Below, piece after piece: positions 46,327 to 55,330 of a stretch of DNA of 64,000 nt. The stretch's first letter is position 1. Each line of letters opens with the position of its first letter. The notes beneath the pieces were generated by a model. The model was not told the origin of the DNA, searched no databases, and worked only from the letters and a program-made list of their open reading frames with translations. This stretch comes from Companilactobacillus hulinensis (GTDB taxonomy: Bacteria; Bacillota; Bacilli; Lactobacillales; Lactobacillaceae), in contig NZ_RHOO01000001.1 of the NCBI RefSeq assembly GCF_003946555.1, forward strand, positions 1 through 64,000, written 5' to 3'. Both the position numbers and the translations under genes were made by a program.

Positions 46327-47676
46327 ATGAGTGATGACCCGACCGGAGCGACGCTGACTGGACAGCTAATTTTAATAGTCGTGCTTACGTTCCTTAATGC
46401 TTTTTTTGCTGCAGGCGAAATGGCAATTGTTTCTGTTAATAAAACTTCCGTAGAGGAAAAGGCAAAGGATGGTAACCGTCGAGCTGTTAAGATATTACAG
46501 GCGATTAATCACCCAAATAATTTCTTATCAACAATACAGGTAGCAATCACATTAGCTGGATTCTTATCATCAGCCAGTGCAGCTACTAGTTTAACATCTG
46601 TCATGGAAGGACTTATCGGTAAGTTCCCAGGTAGTCGTGAATTATCTATCGTTATAATCACGGTTATCCTATCGTACTTCACATTGGTACTAGGTGAGCT
46701 TTATCCGAAGCGTATAGCGTTACACAGTCCCTATAAAGTTGCGAGTGCGACTGAACCAGTAGTTTCAATATTTGGTAAAATTTTGAAACCGTTCGTCTGG
46801 TTGTTAACAGTATCGATCGACTTATTAATGAAGATAACTCCGATTGATTTTAGCAAGAAGGATGACAAAGTTACTCGTAATGAAATGATGGCAACGATTC
46901 AAAAGTCTCGTCAAAGTGGAACTATCAATTCTGATGAATATCAGATGTTACAAGGTATTATTCGCTTCGGTGATACAACGATTCGTGAGATCATGGTGCC
47001 AAGAATTGATACCTTCATGATCGACATCAATGATCCAATTGATAAGAATATCGATGCAATTTTGAGTCATCCATTCTCTAGAGTTCCTGTTTATGGTGGA
47101 GACAAGGATACTATTATAGGTATTGTTCATATTAAGAACTTGCTCAAAAAGGCTCGTGAATCTGGTTTTGAAAATATTACTTTAAAAGAAATTATGACAG
47201 AACCACTCTTTGTACAAGAATCAACTAATATTGATTCAGTTCTAATTAAAATGCGTTCAACCCAAACACAGATTGCCATGGTAGTTGACGAATACGGCGG
47301 TATCGTCGGTTTGGCAACTATTGAGGACTTGATTGAGGAGATCGTCGGTGAAATCGATGATGAATACGATGAAGTTACTACTAATTATCGTCGTATCAGT
47401 TCGACTCAATATTCTGTTATTGGCCGTTTCTCACTTGAAGACTTCAATGACTTATTTAATGAGGAACTTGAAGCTGAAGATGTTGATACGATTGCTGGAT
47501 ATTTGATTGCCAATATTGGTGAGATTCCAGATGAGAACCATCCTAAGTCATTCACTTTAGAAGATGGGTTGGTACTTACTTCTGGTGAAATGAATGGATC
47601 TCGTATTGAAAAGGTCCTCGTTACATTACCCGATTCCAAGACAAAGTCTGTGATGGCTAATACATTTAAGAAATAA
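46327..47676 (+). CDS. CNNM/hemolysin-family membrane protein with CBS domains
   Basis: A 449-residue protein: an N-terminal DUF21 membrane domain (about residues 8-190, [14 protein letters not shown] and [11 protein letters not shown]), two CBS domains around [13 protein letters not shown] and [17 protein letters not shown] with [26 protein letters not shown], and a C-terminal CorC_HlyC domain. Members are linked to Mg2+ or Co2+ export and not to haemolysis as such. The start is unclear: ATG 46327 fits relatives, whereas GTG 46315 lies too close to the AAAGAGAG sequence. Confidence 0.9.
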   Translation: MSDDPTGATLTGQLILIVVLTFLNAFFAAGEMAIVSVNKTSVEEKAKDGNRRAVKILQAINHPNNFLSTIQVAITLAGFLSSASAATSLTSVMEGLIGKFPGSRELSIVIITVILSYFTLVLGELYPKRIALHSPYKVASATEPVVSIFGKILKPFVWLLTVSIDLLMKITPIDFSKKDDKVTRNEMMATIQKSRQSGTINSDEYQMLQGIIRFGDTTIREIMVPRIDTFMIDINDPIDKNIDAILSHPFSRVPVYGGDKDTIIGIVHIKNLLKKARESGFENITLKEIMTEPLFVQESTNIDSVLIKMRSTQTQIAMVVDEYGGIVGLATIEDLIEEIVGEIDDEYDEVTTNYRRISSTQYSVIGRFSLEDFNDLFNEELEAEDVDTIAGYLIANIGEIPDENHPKSFTLEDGLVLTSGEMNGSRIEKVLVTLPDSKTKSVMANTFKK

Positions 47677-47683
47677 CTAACCA

Positions 47684-47712
47684 AGAAGGCGAAGAATTGT
47701 CGCCTTCTTTTA
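47684..47712 (+). terminator. Terminator after the CBS-domain gene
   Basis: GAAGGCGA / TCGCCTTC hairpin and T run. Confidence 0.85.
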
Positions 47713-47740
47713 CTGTGATAATACAAAATAGGAGTTAAAT

Positions 47741-49318
47741 ATGGATCAAAAACAATTAGATAATGAAGTGAAAAAGCGCCGTACCTTCGCTATTATTTCT
47801 CACCCGGATGCTGGTAAGACAACAATTACTGAACAAATGCTGTATTTTGGTGGAGTTATTCGTTCAGCCGGTACTGTTAAGGCTAAGAAGTCTGGTCAAT
47901 TCGCAACTAGTGACTGGATGGAGATTGAAAAGAAACGTGGAATCTCCGTAACGAGTTCTGTCATGCAATTCCACTATCATGATAAAGATGTCAATATCTT
48001 GGATACTCCAGGACATGAGGACTTCTCTGAAGATACTTATCGTACTTTGATGGCTGTTGATGCGGCTGTCATGGTTATTGATTCCGCAAAAGGTATCGAG
48101 CCACAGACTAAGAAATTGTTCAAAGTTGTTAAAAAACGTGGAATTCCTATTTTCACATTCATGAATAAGTTGGATCGTGATGGACGTGATCCACTTGACC
48201 TGATTGCTGAACTGGAAGATTTACTTAATATTGAAGGTTGCGCAATGAACTGGCCTATTGGTATGGGTAAGGAATTGAAGGGTCTCTATGATATCGCCAA
48301 CAACCAAATTGAACTGTACCGTAAAGAAGGCGACGACAGATACTTACCATTGGATGAAAATGGCAAGTTGCCTGCTGGAAATAATCTTGAGGGCGAAGGT
48401 GTCTATGACCAAGCTGTTGGTGAAGTTGACTTGATCAAGGAAGCCGGTAATAAATTCGACCTTGAAAAAGTTCAAAAGGGTAATCAAACACCTGTCTTCT
48501 TCGGTTCAGCTTTGACAAACTTTGGTGTACAAACATTCCTTGATACATTCTTGGATATGGCACCAGCACCAGCTGAACACAAAGAACAAGATAGTGAAGA
48601 AGTAGTTAAACCTGATGATCCAGAATTCTCTGGTTTTGTCTTCAAAATTCAAGCTAACATGAATCCTAATCACCGTGATAGAATTGCCTTTATCAGAATT
48701 TGTTCAGGTGAATTTGTTCGTGGAATGGATGTTACTTTGCAAAGAACTGGTAAAGTAATGCGTTTGAACAATGCGACTGAATTCATGTCTGACCAAAGAG
48801 AGCAAGTTAAGACTGCTGTTGCTGGTGATATTGTTGGATTGTATGATACTGGTAATTTCCAAATTGGCGATACTATCTATACAGGTAAGAAGTCAGTTCA
48901 ATTCGAAGACTTGCCACAATTTACACCTGAAATGTTCATGCAAGTTCAAGCTAAGAACGTTATGAAGCAGAAATCATTCCACAAAGGTATGCAACAGTTG
49001 GTTCAAGAAGGTGCCGTTCAATTGTATAGAACTTATACAACTAACGACTACATTCTAGGTGCTGTTGGTCAACTTCAATTTGAAGTTTTCCAATTCAGAA
49101 TGAAGAACGAATATAACTGTGATGTTGTTATGAATCCAATTGGTTCAAGAACAGCTCGTTGGATCGATCCAGAACAACTTGATCCAGCCATGTCTTCAAC
49201 TAGAAATATGCTGGTTAAAGATATGGATGACCAACCACTATTCTTGTTTGAGAATAGATTTGCTGAGAACTGGTTCACTAATAAATATCCTGACGTTAAA
49301 TTAACATCAAAATTGTAA
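47741..49318 (+). CDS. prfC: Peptide chain release factor 3
   Basis: A 525-residue GTPase that recycles RF1/RF2 after termination. G motifs are [10 protein letters not shown] (G1), [12 protein letters not shown] (G2), [11 protein letters not shown] (G3), [10 protein letters not shown] (G4), and the C-terminal half has [19 protein letters not shown] typical of RF3. Length is the family norm. AGGAG precedes ATG 47741. A terminator follows. Confidence 0.95.
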   Translation: MDQKQLDNEVKKRRTFAIISHPDAGKTTITEQMLYFGGVIRSAGTVKAKKSGQFATSDWMEIEKKRGISVTSSVMQFHYHDKDVNILDTPGHEDFSEDTYRTLMAVDAAVMVIDSAKGIEPQTKKLFKVVKKRGIPIFTFMNKLDRDGRDPLDLIAELEDLLNIEGCAMNWPIGMGKELKGLYDIANNQIELYRKEGDDRYLPLDENGKLPAGNNLEGEGVYDQAVGEVDLIKEAGNKFDLEKVQKGNQTPVFFGSALTNFGVQTFLDTFLDMAPAPAEHKEQDSEEVVKPDDPEFSGFVFKIQANMNPNHRDRIAFIRICSGEFVRGMDVTLQRTGKVMRLNNATEFMSDQREQVKTAVAGDIVGLYDTGNFQIGDTIYTGKKSVQFEDLPQFTPEMFMQVQAKNVMKQKSFHKGMQQLVQEGAVQLYRTYTTNDYILGAVGQLQFEVFQFRMKNEYNCDVVMNPIGSRTARWIDPEQLDPAMSSTRNMLVKDMDDQPLFLFENRFAENWFTNKYPDVKLTSKL

Positions 49319-49324
49319 AAAAAT

Positions 49325-49358
49325 TGGACTCTGACATTTGTTGTCGGGGTCCTTTTTC
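49325..49358. terminator. Terminator between prfC and the paralogous membrane-protein array
   Basis: GGACTCTGAC / GTCGGGGTCC hairpin with T run; it reaches the end of the convergent gene at 49357. Confidence 0.85.
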
Positions 49359-49913
49359 ATTGGAGATTTCTATTCAAAATTGTAAAAGCTTGATTGAACT
49401 TGTCCAGTGCATCTTCACTGCCATATGCGAAGTCTCTGGACATATCAAGTCTTACTTCATCACCATCTTTTAATTCTAGTAACAAGAACTTTGGATTGCG
49501 TAGTCTCGTTAGTGCTGATGCATATACAACAGTTGCTGGTGATACTGGAACGCCCCAAGAGAAGAGGTCAGTTTCATGCATTGGAATTTTGATTCCACCA
49601 ACTTTGATCTTGGTTATTTCGTCGAAGTGAACAACATCATGTTTCACATGATTACGTTCAAAAATCATTTGATTCTCTTCCAAAATGATGACATATCATA
49701 GTAATCTATCTCTTGATCATCAATTGACCAGGCGTTGAATAGGAAGGGGAGATTGATACCATAGTAGATTATTGCAACTATGATGAAGGCTGTTATACCA
49801 GCGACTAAACCTAGGATAATTGAGAATCCACCGAAAACCGATCCGATGAAAATACCATATAGAAGACCTAACACAATGGGACGTGTCGAAACCTTTTTTC
49901 CAAAGTTAACCAT
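49357..49913 (-). pseudogene. Tandem membrane-protein paralogue 5, frameshifted
   Basis: The fifth and last copy of the array. The N-terminal part (from ATG 49913) matches copy 4 closely, then stops after SSFWKRIK. The C-terminal part continues in another frame with IFERNHVKHD. Comparison with copy 4, where the minus strand reads AAATTGATTTTT, shows a single T missing near 49667 (AAATGATTTTT). All else is intact, including the C-terminal MSRDFAYGSEDALDKFNQ. It is either a recent pseudogene, a sequencing error or a translational frameshift. Confidence 0.8.
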
Positions 49914-50002
49914 GATTGCACCTCGATTGATTTATTTGCCACAATTATAGGTAGCCAATTGCGAGGTCGCAAATATTTATTATGGACACGTTGTAAAATA
50001 TA

Positions 50003-50563
50003 TTAAGATAGAGTCTTGTTGATCAATTCAACCACACGATTGAACTTCTCAGTTGATTCTTGGCTGTTATAAGCAAAATCTCTGGACATGTCCAGACGAA
50101 CTGCTTTGCCATCTTTTAATTCGACTAATATGTATTTGGGATTTCTGATTCTTGTTATGGCCGATGCATAGACGCTAGTTGTTGCTGATACCGGAATACC
50201 CCAAGAGAATAAGTCAGTTGCGTGCATGGGAATATCGACACCGTAGGCTTTGATATCGGTGATATCTTCTAGCTTGATTACATCATGCTGGACGTGATCT
50301 CTTAGAAAAATCAATTTGATTCTTTTCCAAATCGACGTCATATCGTAGTAGGTTATTTCTTGATCATTGATTGACCAAGCATTGAATAGAAATGGGAGAT
50401 TGCCACCGTAATAGAACAATGCAATTAGACAGAACATTGCTATACCAACGACAGTTGCCCACATTGTAGATAATAGATCACTAAATGCAAGACCAACGAT
50501 ACCGCCATATAGTAATCCCAGAACAATTGGACGAGTTGAAACTTTTTTACCAAATGTAATCAT
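50003..50563 (-). CDS. Tandem membrane-protein paralogue 4
   Basis: A 186-residue protein. Two hydrophobic helices (about residues 12-31 and 35-56) follow a shared FGKKVSTRPIVLGL start. The C-terminal 120 residues form a soluble beta-rich domain with shared WSINDQEITYYDMTS, KLEDITDIKAYG, RIRNPKYILVELKDG and LDMSRDFAYNS. The two-helix plus PH-like layout resembles bacterial PH-domain proteins, but this is only a guess. It is most like copy 5. Confidence 0.75.
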   Translation of the reverse strand: MITFGKKVSTRPIVLGLLYGGIVGLAFSDLLSTMWATVVGIAMFCLIALFYYGGNLPFLFNAWSINDQEITYYDMTSIWKRIKLIFLRDHVQHDVIKLEDITDIKAYGVDIPMHATDLFSWGIPVSATTSVYASAITRIRNPKYILVELKDGKAVRLDMSRDFAYNSQESTEKFNRVVELINKTLS

Positions 50564-50575
50564 GATATGCCTCGA

Positions 50576-51127
50576 TTAATCAAATTTGTGTTTATCTAGA
50601 ATCTTAATAACTTGATCTAGTTTTTTATCCATTTTTTTTGAATCAGCGATGTAATCACGAGCCAAATCAAGGGTAATTAACTTACCATCTTTTGTTTGTA
50701 TAACTAGACATCTAGGGTTATTGGCTCTGAGTAATACACGGGAAGCAACCACTTGTCCAATACCAACAATGATTCCCCAACCGATATCCTTATATGCATC
50801 ACCAAGTCCGTAAAATGTATATCCTTTGATATCTGAAAGGTTGATTGTTTCCATACCAGTGTGTTTTGTAAGGAAAATGGTTTTTACTTTCTTAGGAAAG
50901 GTCGATAGATTGTAATATTGAATCTTGTCGTTATCAATTGTCCAATATGAAAAGTCTAGTTGGAGGTTAATGCCGTAATAAACGAATACGGCATCTATGA
51001 ACAGTCCCAATCCGGTTACGGTTCCTAAGACTATTCCGCCAAGTTTACCAAGGTATACTCCTACTAATATTCCCGCTAAACCAACTAAGAGCGGTCGATA
51101 AGTTATTTCTCTACCAAATTTGAGCAT
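50576..51127 (-). CDS. Tandem membrane-protein paralogue 3
   Basis: A 183-residue member of the same array: FGREITYRPLLVGL start, two helices, then YWTIDNDKIQYYNLSTFPKK, LSDIKGYTFYGLG, RANNPRCLVIQTKDG and LDLARDYIADSKK. Spacing to neighbours is 12 and 21 bases, so the copies are one transcription unit. Function unknown. Confidence 0.75.
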   Translation of the reverse strand: MLKFGREITYRPLLVGLAGILVGVYLGKLGGIVLGTVTGLGLFIDAVFVYYGINLQLDFSYWTIDNDKIQYYNLSTFPKKVKTIFLTKHTGMETINLSDIKGYTFYGLGDAYKDIGWGIIVGIGQVVASRVLLRANNPRCLVIQTKDGKLITLDLARDYIADSKKMDKKLDQVIKILDKHKFD

Positions 51128-51148
51128 GTCAATTCGCCTGATTTTTTA

Positions 51149-51700
51149 TTATTTTGTATGGCTGTTATTAAATAATGCTATAACCTTATCAAGTTTTGCC
51201 TGTGCATCCTCACTGTTGTATTCGAAGTCACGAGTTAAATCCAACATGATTTTTTCACCATTTTTCATTTTAACTATCATATACTTAGGATTTTTAATTC
51301 TAAGCAAGACAGGTGATTCAATGGCTTGGTATGCTGAAACTGGAATTCCCCAACCGATATCTTGGTATTTTCTACTGAATCCAACTAGTCCGAATCCCTG
51401 AACTTTATCGATGGGAATTGATGCCATTTTTGTTGCTCTCATTAAGAAAATAGTTTTGACACGTTTTGAATAGGTTGTTAAATCATAGTACTGAATCTGA
51501 TTATCCTTGACTTGCCAATATGAGAAGTTCAATTCTAGATTTGCTCCGTAATAACCGAGTGTGACAATTGAGAAGAAAATCAATCCAATTATTACACCGA
51601 CTATTGTGTTAAAAGCGCTGAAGATTGATCCTGTGAATAGACCCAAGACTAATCCAAATGCTATGGGACGAAAAGTTATCTTTTTACCAAAAGTAATCAT
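51149..51700 (-). CDS. Tandem membrane-protein paralogue 2
   Basis: A 183-residue member: FGKKITFRPIAFGL start, two helices, then NFSYWQVKDNQIQYYDLTTYSKR, IDKVQGFGLVGFS, RIKNPKYMIVKMKNG and LDLTRDFEYNSED. The conserved blocks line up with the other copies at the same places. Function unknown. Confidence 0.75.
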   Translation of the reverse strand: MITFGKKITFRPIAFGLVLGLFTGSIFSAFNTIVGVIIGLIFFSIVTLGYYGANLELNFSYWQVKDNQIQYYDLTTYSKRVKTIFLMRATKMASIPIDKVQGFGLVGFSRKYQDIGWGIPVSAYQAIESPVLLRIKNPKYMIVKMKNGEKIMLDLTRDFEYNSEDAQAKLDKVIALFNNSHTK

Positions 51701-51713
51701 GATAGTGCATCTC

Positions 51714-52289
51714 CTAATTTTGTTTAATAAGGTCGAAAACTTTTAATAATTTTGTTTTAGCGGCAACGGGGTCACTTTGGAAATCACGGGCTAGATCAAG
51801 TGTGACTTCTGATCCGTCTTTCAAATATAAAGTAATGGCTTTTGGATTTTTAGCACGTTGCATCAATGATGCTTGGATGTATTGTGTAGCTAAGTAACTG
51901 CGATCATATCCACTTTTATCGATTATTGCATCTAATCCATGGGTTGAGATTTTTTTGATATCACTTAATTTAACAGTTTTCTTGGGCATGTTGTGTTTTA
52001 AGAAAATTGTTTTAACGCGATTTGAAAATGTGCTCAAATCATAGTAAGTGATTTCTTTGTTAGATACTGTCCAGTAATAGAAGTCTGCCTCAAGATTGGT
52101 GCCGTAGTAGACAACGGTTGTAAATAGGAAAGTTACTATCAGAACAACGATTCCGACAATAAATACAATGGAATTTATTTCTGATATTCCAGCTACTGTA
52201 CCAGTTGCGGCAATGATTCCTGCTACTATTCCGAAGAATAGTCCTAAGTTAATTGGGCGGTTATTAATTTCTTTTCCGAATGTAATCAT
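51714..52289 (-). CDS. Tandem membrane-protein paralogue 1
   Basis: A 191-residue member and first in the transcript: FGKEINNRPINLGL start, two helices, then YYWTVSNKEITYYDLSTFSNR, LSDIKKISTHGLD, RAKNPKAITLYLKDG and LDLARDFQSDP. The regulatory region just upstream holds a palindromic operator in the promoter and a cre site. Confidence 0.75.
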   Translation of the reverse strand: MITFGKEINNRPINLGLFFGIVAGIIAATGTVAGISEINSIVFIVGIVVLIVTFLFTTVVYYGTNLEADFYYWTVSNKEITYYDLSTFSNRVKTIFLKHNMPKKTVKLSDIKKISTHGLDAIIDKSGYDRSYLATQYIQASLMQRAKNPKAITLYLKDGSEVTLDLARDFQSDPVAAKTKLLKVFDLIKQN

Positions 52290-52318
52290 AATTATATCTC
52301 TTCAAATAATATTTTTGG

Positions 52319-52347
52319 AATATTAAAGTGATATCACTTTTGTACAA
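52319..52347 (-). promoter_or_regulatory. Promoter with palindromic operator for the paralogue array
   Basis: On the minus strand TTGTAC (52342-52347) and AATATT (52319-52324) are 17 bases apart. The spacer is almost fully the perfect 16-bp palindrome AAAGTGATATCACTTT (52325-52340). A dimeric repressor at this site would block the promoter. Confidence 0.65.
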
Positions 52348-52365
52348 TTTCAGAATACACCTGTT

Positions 52366-52379
52366 TGAAAACGCTTGCA
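52366..52379 (-). promoter_or_regulatory. cre site upstream of the paralogue array
   Basis: TGAAAACGCTTGCA agrees with the CcpA operator consensus TGWNANCGNTNNCA at all fixed positions. It lies about 20 bases upstream of the -35, a position used for activation or repression by CcpA. Confidence 0.6.
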
Positions 52380-52384
52380 ATATT

Positions 52385-52426
52385 AAAATAAGAGATTCGT
52401 ATTAAATCTACGAATCCCTTATTTTT
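52385..52426 (-). terminator. Terminator of the methyltransferase gene
   Basis: AAATAAGAGATTCGT / ACGAATCCCTTATTT hairpin, flanked by T/A runs. Confidence 0.85.
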
Positions 52427-52428
52427 GA

Positions 52429-53181
52429 CTAATTTTTCTGTGCAATTATGATGAATCTGTCTTCATGTGTTGAAATATATCCAACATGTTGAATGATTTT
52501 TTCTAATTCGAATAGTTTGTTAAGGCAACCATCGACTGTAAAGTGTGGAAATTCCCAAGGAATATTTGATGCATAATATACAACTGCATTGACAGAATAG
52601 AACTTCCTTTGAGGATGATATTCATCTAAGAATTTCATCTTCAATCCAGAATCAATTATGTGACTAATTGAATTCATCGCTGTATTCTCAGGAAAAGCTG
52701 GAGTGTAATCTGGGTCTAAGAATCTAGATAGACTGTAATTATTGGCAGAACCAACTTGTTGAGTTATGAAGATTCCGTCCTTTTCAAGAGTATCGGCTAC
52801 TGTTTGTGGGTCGTAGCTGGTATGTGAATTTATAATCATATTGAACTTTTTCCCATCGGGTAGATCTTCTTGATTTTTAACAGGATAGATGTGTATTCCT
52901 TTCGGCTCAAGTTTTGACCTAATTAAGCTGATATTGGGTTCCCAAGATTCAGTAGCACTGGTTAATTCGAATGGGTGGGGAATGGTTGATAGGAATTCAC
53001 CACCGCCAGTTCCCATATCGAGCAATTTATCATCGGAATTCAAAAATTGTACGATTTGATCACGATAACTCCATGGTAATTTTTCACTCCATGATTGATC
53101 TTTTAAGTATGAGAAGTCCCATCCCTTCATACCGATTTGTTCTGTTTCTTTCCATTGTGATACCAAGTTTTCTTTGTTCAT
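52429..53181 (-). CDS. Class I SAM-dependent methyltransferase
   Basis: A 250-residue methyltransferase. SAM motif I is KLLDMGTGGGEFLSTI, the acidic end of strand 2 is in LTSATESWEPN, and motif III-like FNMIINSHTSYDP and DTLEKDGIFITQQVG follow. The substrate is unknown. Its ATG overlaps the acetyltransferase stop (TAATG), so they form an operon. Confidence 0.88.
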   Translation of the reverse strand: MNKENLVSQWKETEQIGMKGWDFSYLKDQSWSEKLPWSYRDQIVQFLNSDDKLLDMGTGGGEFLSTIPHPFELTSATESWEPNISLIRSKLEPKGIHIYPVKNQEDLPDGKKFNMIINSHTSYDPQTVADTLEKDGIFITQQVGSANNYSLSRFLDPDYTPAFPENTAMNSISHIIDSGLKMKFLDEYHPQRKFYSVNAVVYYASNIPWEFPHFTVDGCLNKLFELEKIIQHVGYISTHEDRFIIIAQKN

Positions 53182-53729
53182 TAGTATTCACCCCTCAAAA
53201 TAGAATAAACAACCTCATCGCAGATACCATTGTTATTGTAACCCTTTGACCGCATAACACCCTCAAAACTCATACCGCTTTTGTGCATAACTTTGCCAGA
53301 GTTGGGATTATCACTATCGTAACAAGCTTCGATACGATTGACGTCAGTTTCAGTGAAGAAAAAGTCGATTACTTTTTTCAGTGCTTCAGTCATGTATCCA
53401 TTTCTCCACCATTTGCTACCGATGGCATAGCCGATTTCAACTGAATTGATTTTTCCGGAGAAATCAACGGCGGAGATTGTTCCAATTAAATCATTGGTTT
53501 CTTTTACAACAATGCCCCAGTCGTATGTACAGGGATTCTGATATGATTCAGTTCTATATTTCAAAAACTCGTATGCTTGATCAATAGAATCATAGGTGGG
53601 CCATGTTAAATACTTGGTCACTTCAGGATCACTAGCCCAATTGTGATACATTTCATCAGCATCACTTGGGGATAGACGTCGTAAGATTAGGCGTTTGGTT
53701 TCTAATTTTACAGTTCCGATGTTTTTCAT
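53181..53729 (-). CDS. GNAT family acetyltransferase, RimJ/RimL type
   Basis: A 182-residue acetyltransferase. It starts with the typical LETKRLILRRLSPSDADEMYHNW, has VEIGYAIGSKWWRNGYMTEALK (acetyl-CoA site) and ends NRIEACYDSDNPNSGKVMHKSGMSFEG. Such proteins acetylate protein N-termini or small amines. GGAGG precedes ATG 53729. It is the first gene of a two-gene operon with the methyltransferase. Confidence 0.9.
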   Translation of the reverse strand: MKNIGTVKLETKRLILRRLSPSDADEMYHNWASDPEVTKYLTWPTYDSIDQAYEFLKYRTESYQNPCTYDWGIVVKETNDLIGTISAVDFSGKINSVEIGYAIGSKWWRNGYMTEALKKVIDFFFTETDVNRIEACYDSDNPNSGKVMHKSGMSFEGVMRSKGYNNNGICDEVVYSILRGEY

Positions 53730-53748
53730 GGCTTTGCCTCCTTGGGTG

Positions 53749-53910
53749 TCCTAGGTAATGCTCGTGTATTCCCGCTCATTGACACTCTCTGAAACGAGTT
53801 TACGAAAGGCATATCTCTGCGCTTACTACGAATAAGCAATGCGTCACTACGTGCCACCTTTCTTATCCTAGGTAATGCTCAAGATATAACCGCCTTTCGA
53901 CACTCTCTTA
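53749..53910. repeat. Family B structured repeat, copy B2 with a preceding partial copy
   Basis: A full 119-bp copy runs from AAACGAGTT (53792) to CACTCTCTTA (53910). Pairs include AAAGGC / GCCTTT, ATATCT / AGATAT and GAATAAG / CTTATC. The stretch before it repeats the element's end: CCTAGGTAATGCTC occurs at 53749 and 53867, and GACACTCTCT at 53781 and 53899, both 118 apart. So the left part is the end of a second copy. Confidence 0.8.
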
Positions 53911-54007
53911 TAATATAAATTTACCTCATCACTGTCCAAACTTATAGGGATTTTGTTATGATATTAGGGTTATTGATTCAAGTTTAAGTTGTAGAGGTGT
54001 AATTATT

Positions 54008-55330
54008 ATGAATAACCGCTTATCGTGGCGTAATTCATTGTTTATTGGTTCGATGTTATTCGGATTATTTTTTGGAGCTGGGAATCTTATTTTTCCAGTT
54101 TTCTTAGGTCAGCAAGCTGGGCATAATGTTGGTTTAGCTGTCTTTGGATTCTTATTAACTGGTATTGGATTACCACTTCTTGGTGTTGCCGGGATGGGGC
54201 TGACTCGTTCTAACAGTGTCTTCGAGTTATCGGAACATGTCAATCGTCCATTCGCATATATATTTACATTGTTATTATATTTGACGATCGGTCCATTTTT
54301 TGCGACGCCTAGGTTGGCTACTACTTCGTTTCAAATGGGAGTATCTCCATTTATACCACTGGTACATCACAGATTGGTACTGGCAATTTTTTCTGTAGTA
54401 TTTTTTGCGACTGCATGGTGGTTTGCCCGCAAGCCAAGCAAGCTGATGACTTATGTCGGTAAGTGGCTGACGCCAATATTCTTGATATTGTTGGGAATCT
54501 TGATCGTCACGGCATTAGTTAAGCCAATGGGGGACTTCTCAGCATTACCTCAAGGAATGTACAAAAAAAGCCCTGTTCTCACAGGGTTTACTGAAGGTTA
54601 TAACACAATGGATGCGTTGGCATCATTGGTATTTGGTGTAGTTGTTATTGATTCTATTAAAGATCTAGGAATAACTAAGCCTGCCCAGATAGCTAAGGAA
54701 ACTATCAAGTCGGGTGCTATAAGTATTGTTTTGATGGGAATTTTATATTCTCTTCTAGCCATTATCGGTACGATGAGTCTAGGTAAGTTGCACTTGGCTG
54801 AGAATGGTGGAACTACGTTAGCACAGGTTTTTAATTACTATTTTGGATCTGTTGGTAGCTTATTGCTTGCATTAATTGTCATAATAGCTTGTTTGAAGAC
54901 GGCAATTGGTCTGATCTCTTCATTTGGTGATTCGATGACAGAGATGTTCCCTGGCACTAATTACCAATTGATGATTGGTGTTGCTAGTGTTGTGTCATGT
55001 GTGATTGCTAATCTTGGTTTGACTAATTTAATCAAGTATTCAACACCGGTTCTGATGTTCATTTATCCTTTGGCAATTGTTCTGATTTTGTTGGCAGTTT
55101 TGTCACCAATTCTTGGAACATCAAAGTGGTTGTATGGAATAACTTTGTTATTCACCATTGTTCCCGCTATTTTTGCGGGTATTGAGAATTTGCCTAAGAA
55201 TTTACAGATTCATTCGATCTTAACAATCAATCAACTATTGCCGTTTTCTAGTATGGGCCTAGGCTGGATTATTCCAGCATTGATCGGATTAATTGTTGGA
55301 TATATTTTAAGTAAACTAAATCACATCTAG
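54008..55330 (+). CDS. brnQ: Branched-chain amino acid:cation symporter (LIVCS family)
   Basis: A 440-residue, 12-helix transporter of Leu, Ile and Val driven by Na+ or H+. Family motifs: SMLFGLFFGAGNLIFPVFLGQQAG at the start (read in parts: FGLFFGAGNLIFP), GPFFATPRLATTSFQMG, and EGYNTMDALASLVFGVV. AGAGGTG precedes ATG 54008. Its last 15 bases overlap the convergent aldo/keto reductase gene. Confidence 0.93.
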   Translation: MNNRLSWRNSLFIGSMLFGLFFGAGNLIFPVFLGQQAGHNVGLAVFGFLLTGIGLPLLGVAGMGLTRSNSVFELSEHVNRPFAYIFTLLLYLTIGPFFATPRLATTSFQMGVSPFIPLVHHRLVLAIFSVVFFATAWWFARKPSKLMTYVGKWLTPIFLILLGILIVTALVKPMGDFSALPQGMYKKSPVLTGFTEGYNTMDALASLVFGVVVIDSIKDLGITKPAQIAKETIKSGAISIVLMGILYSLLAIIGTMSLGKLHLAENGGTTLAQVFNYYFGSVGSLLLALIVIIACLKTAIGLISSFGDSMTEMFPGTNYQLMIGVASVVSCVIANLGLTNLIKYSTPVLMFIYPLAIVLILLAVLSPILGTSKWLYGITLLFTIVPAIFAGIENLPKNLQIHSILTINQLLPFSSMGLGWIIPALIGLIVGYILSKLNHI

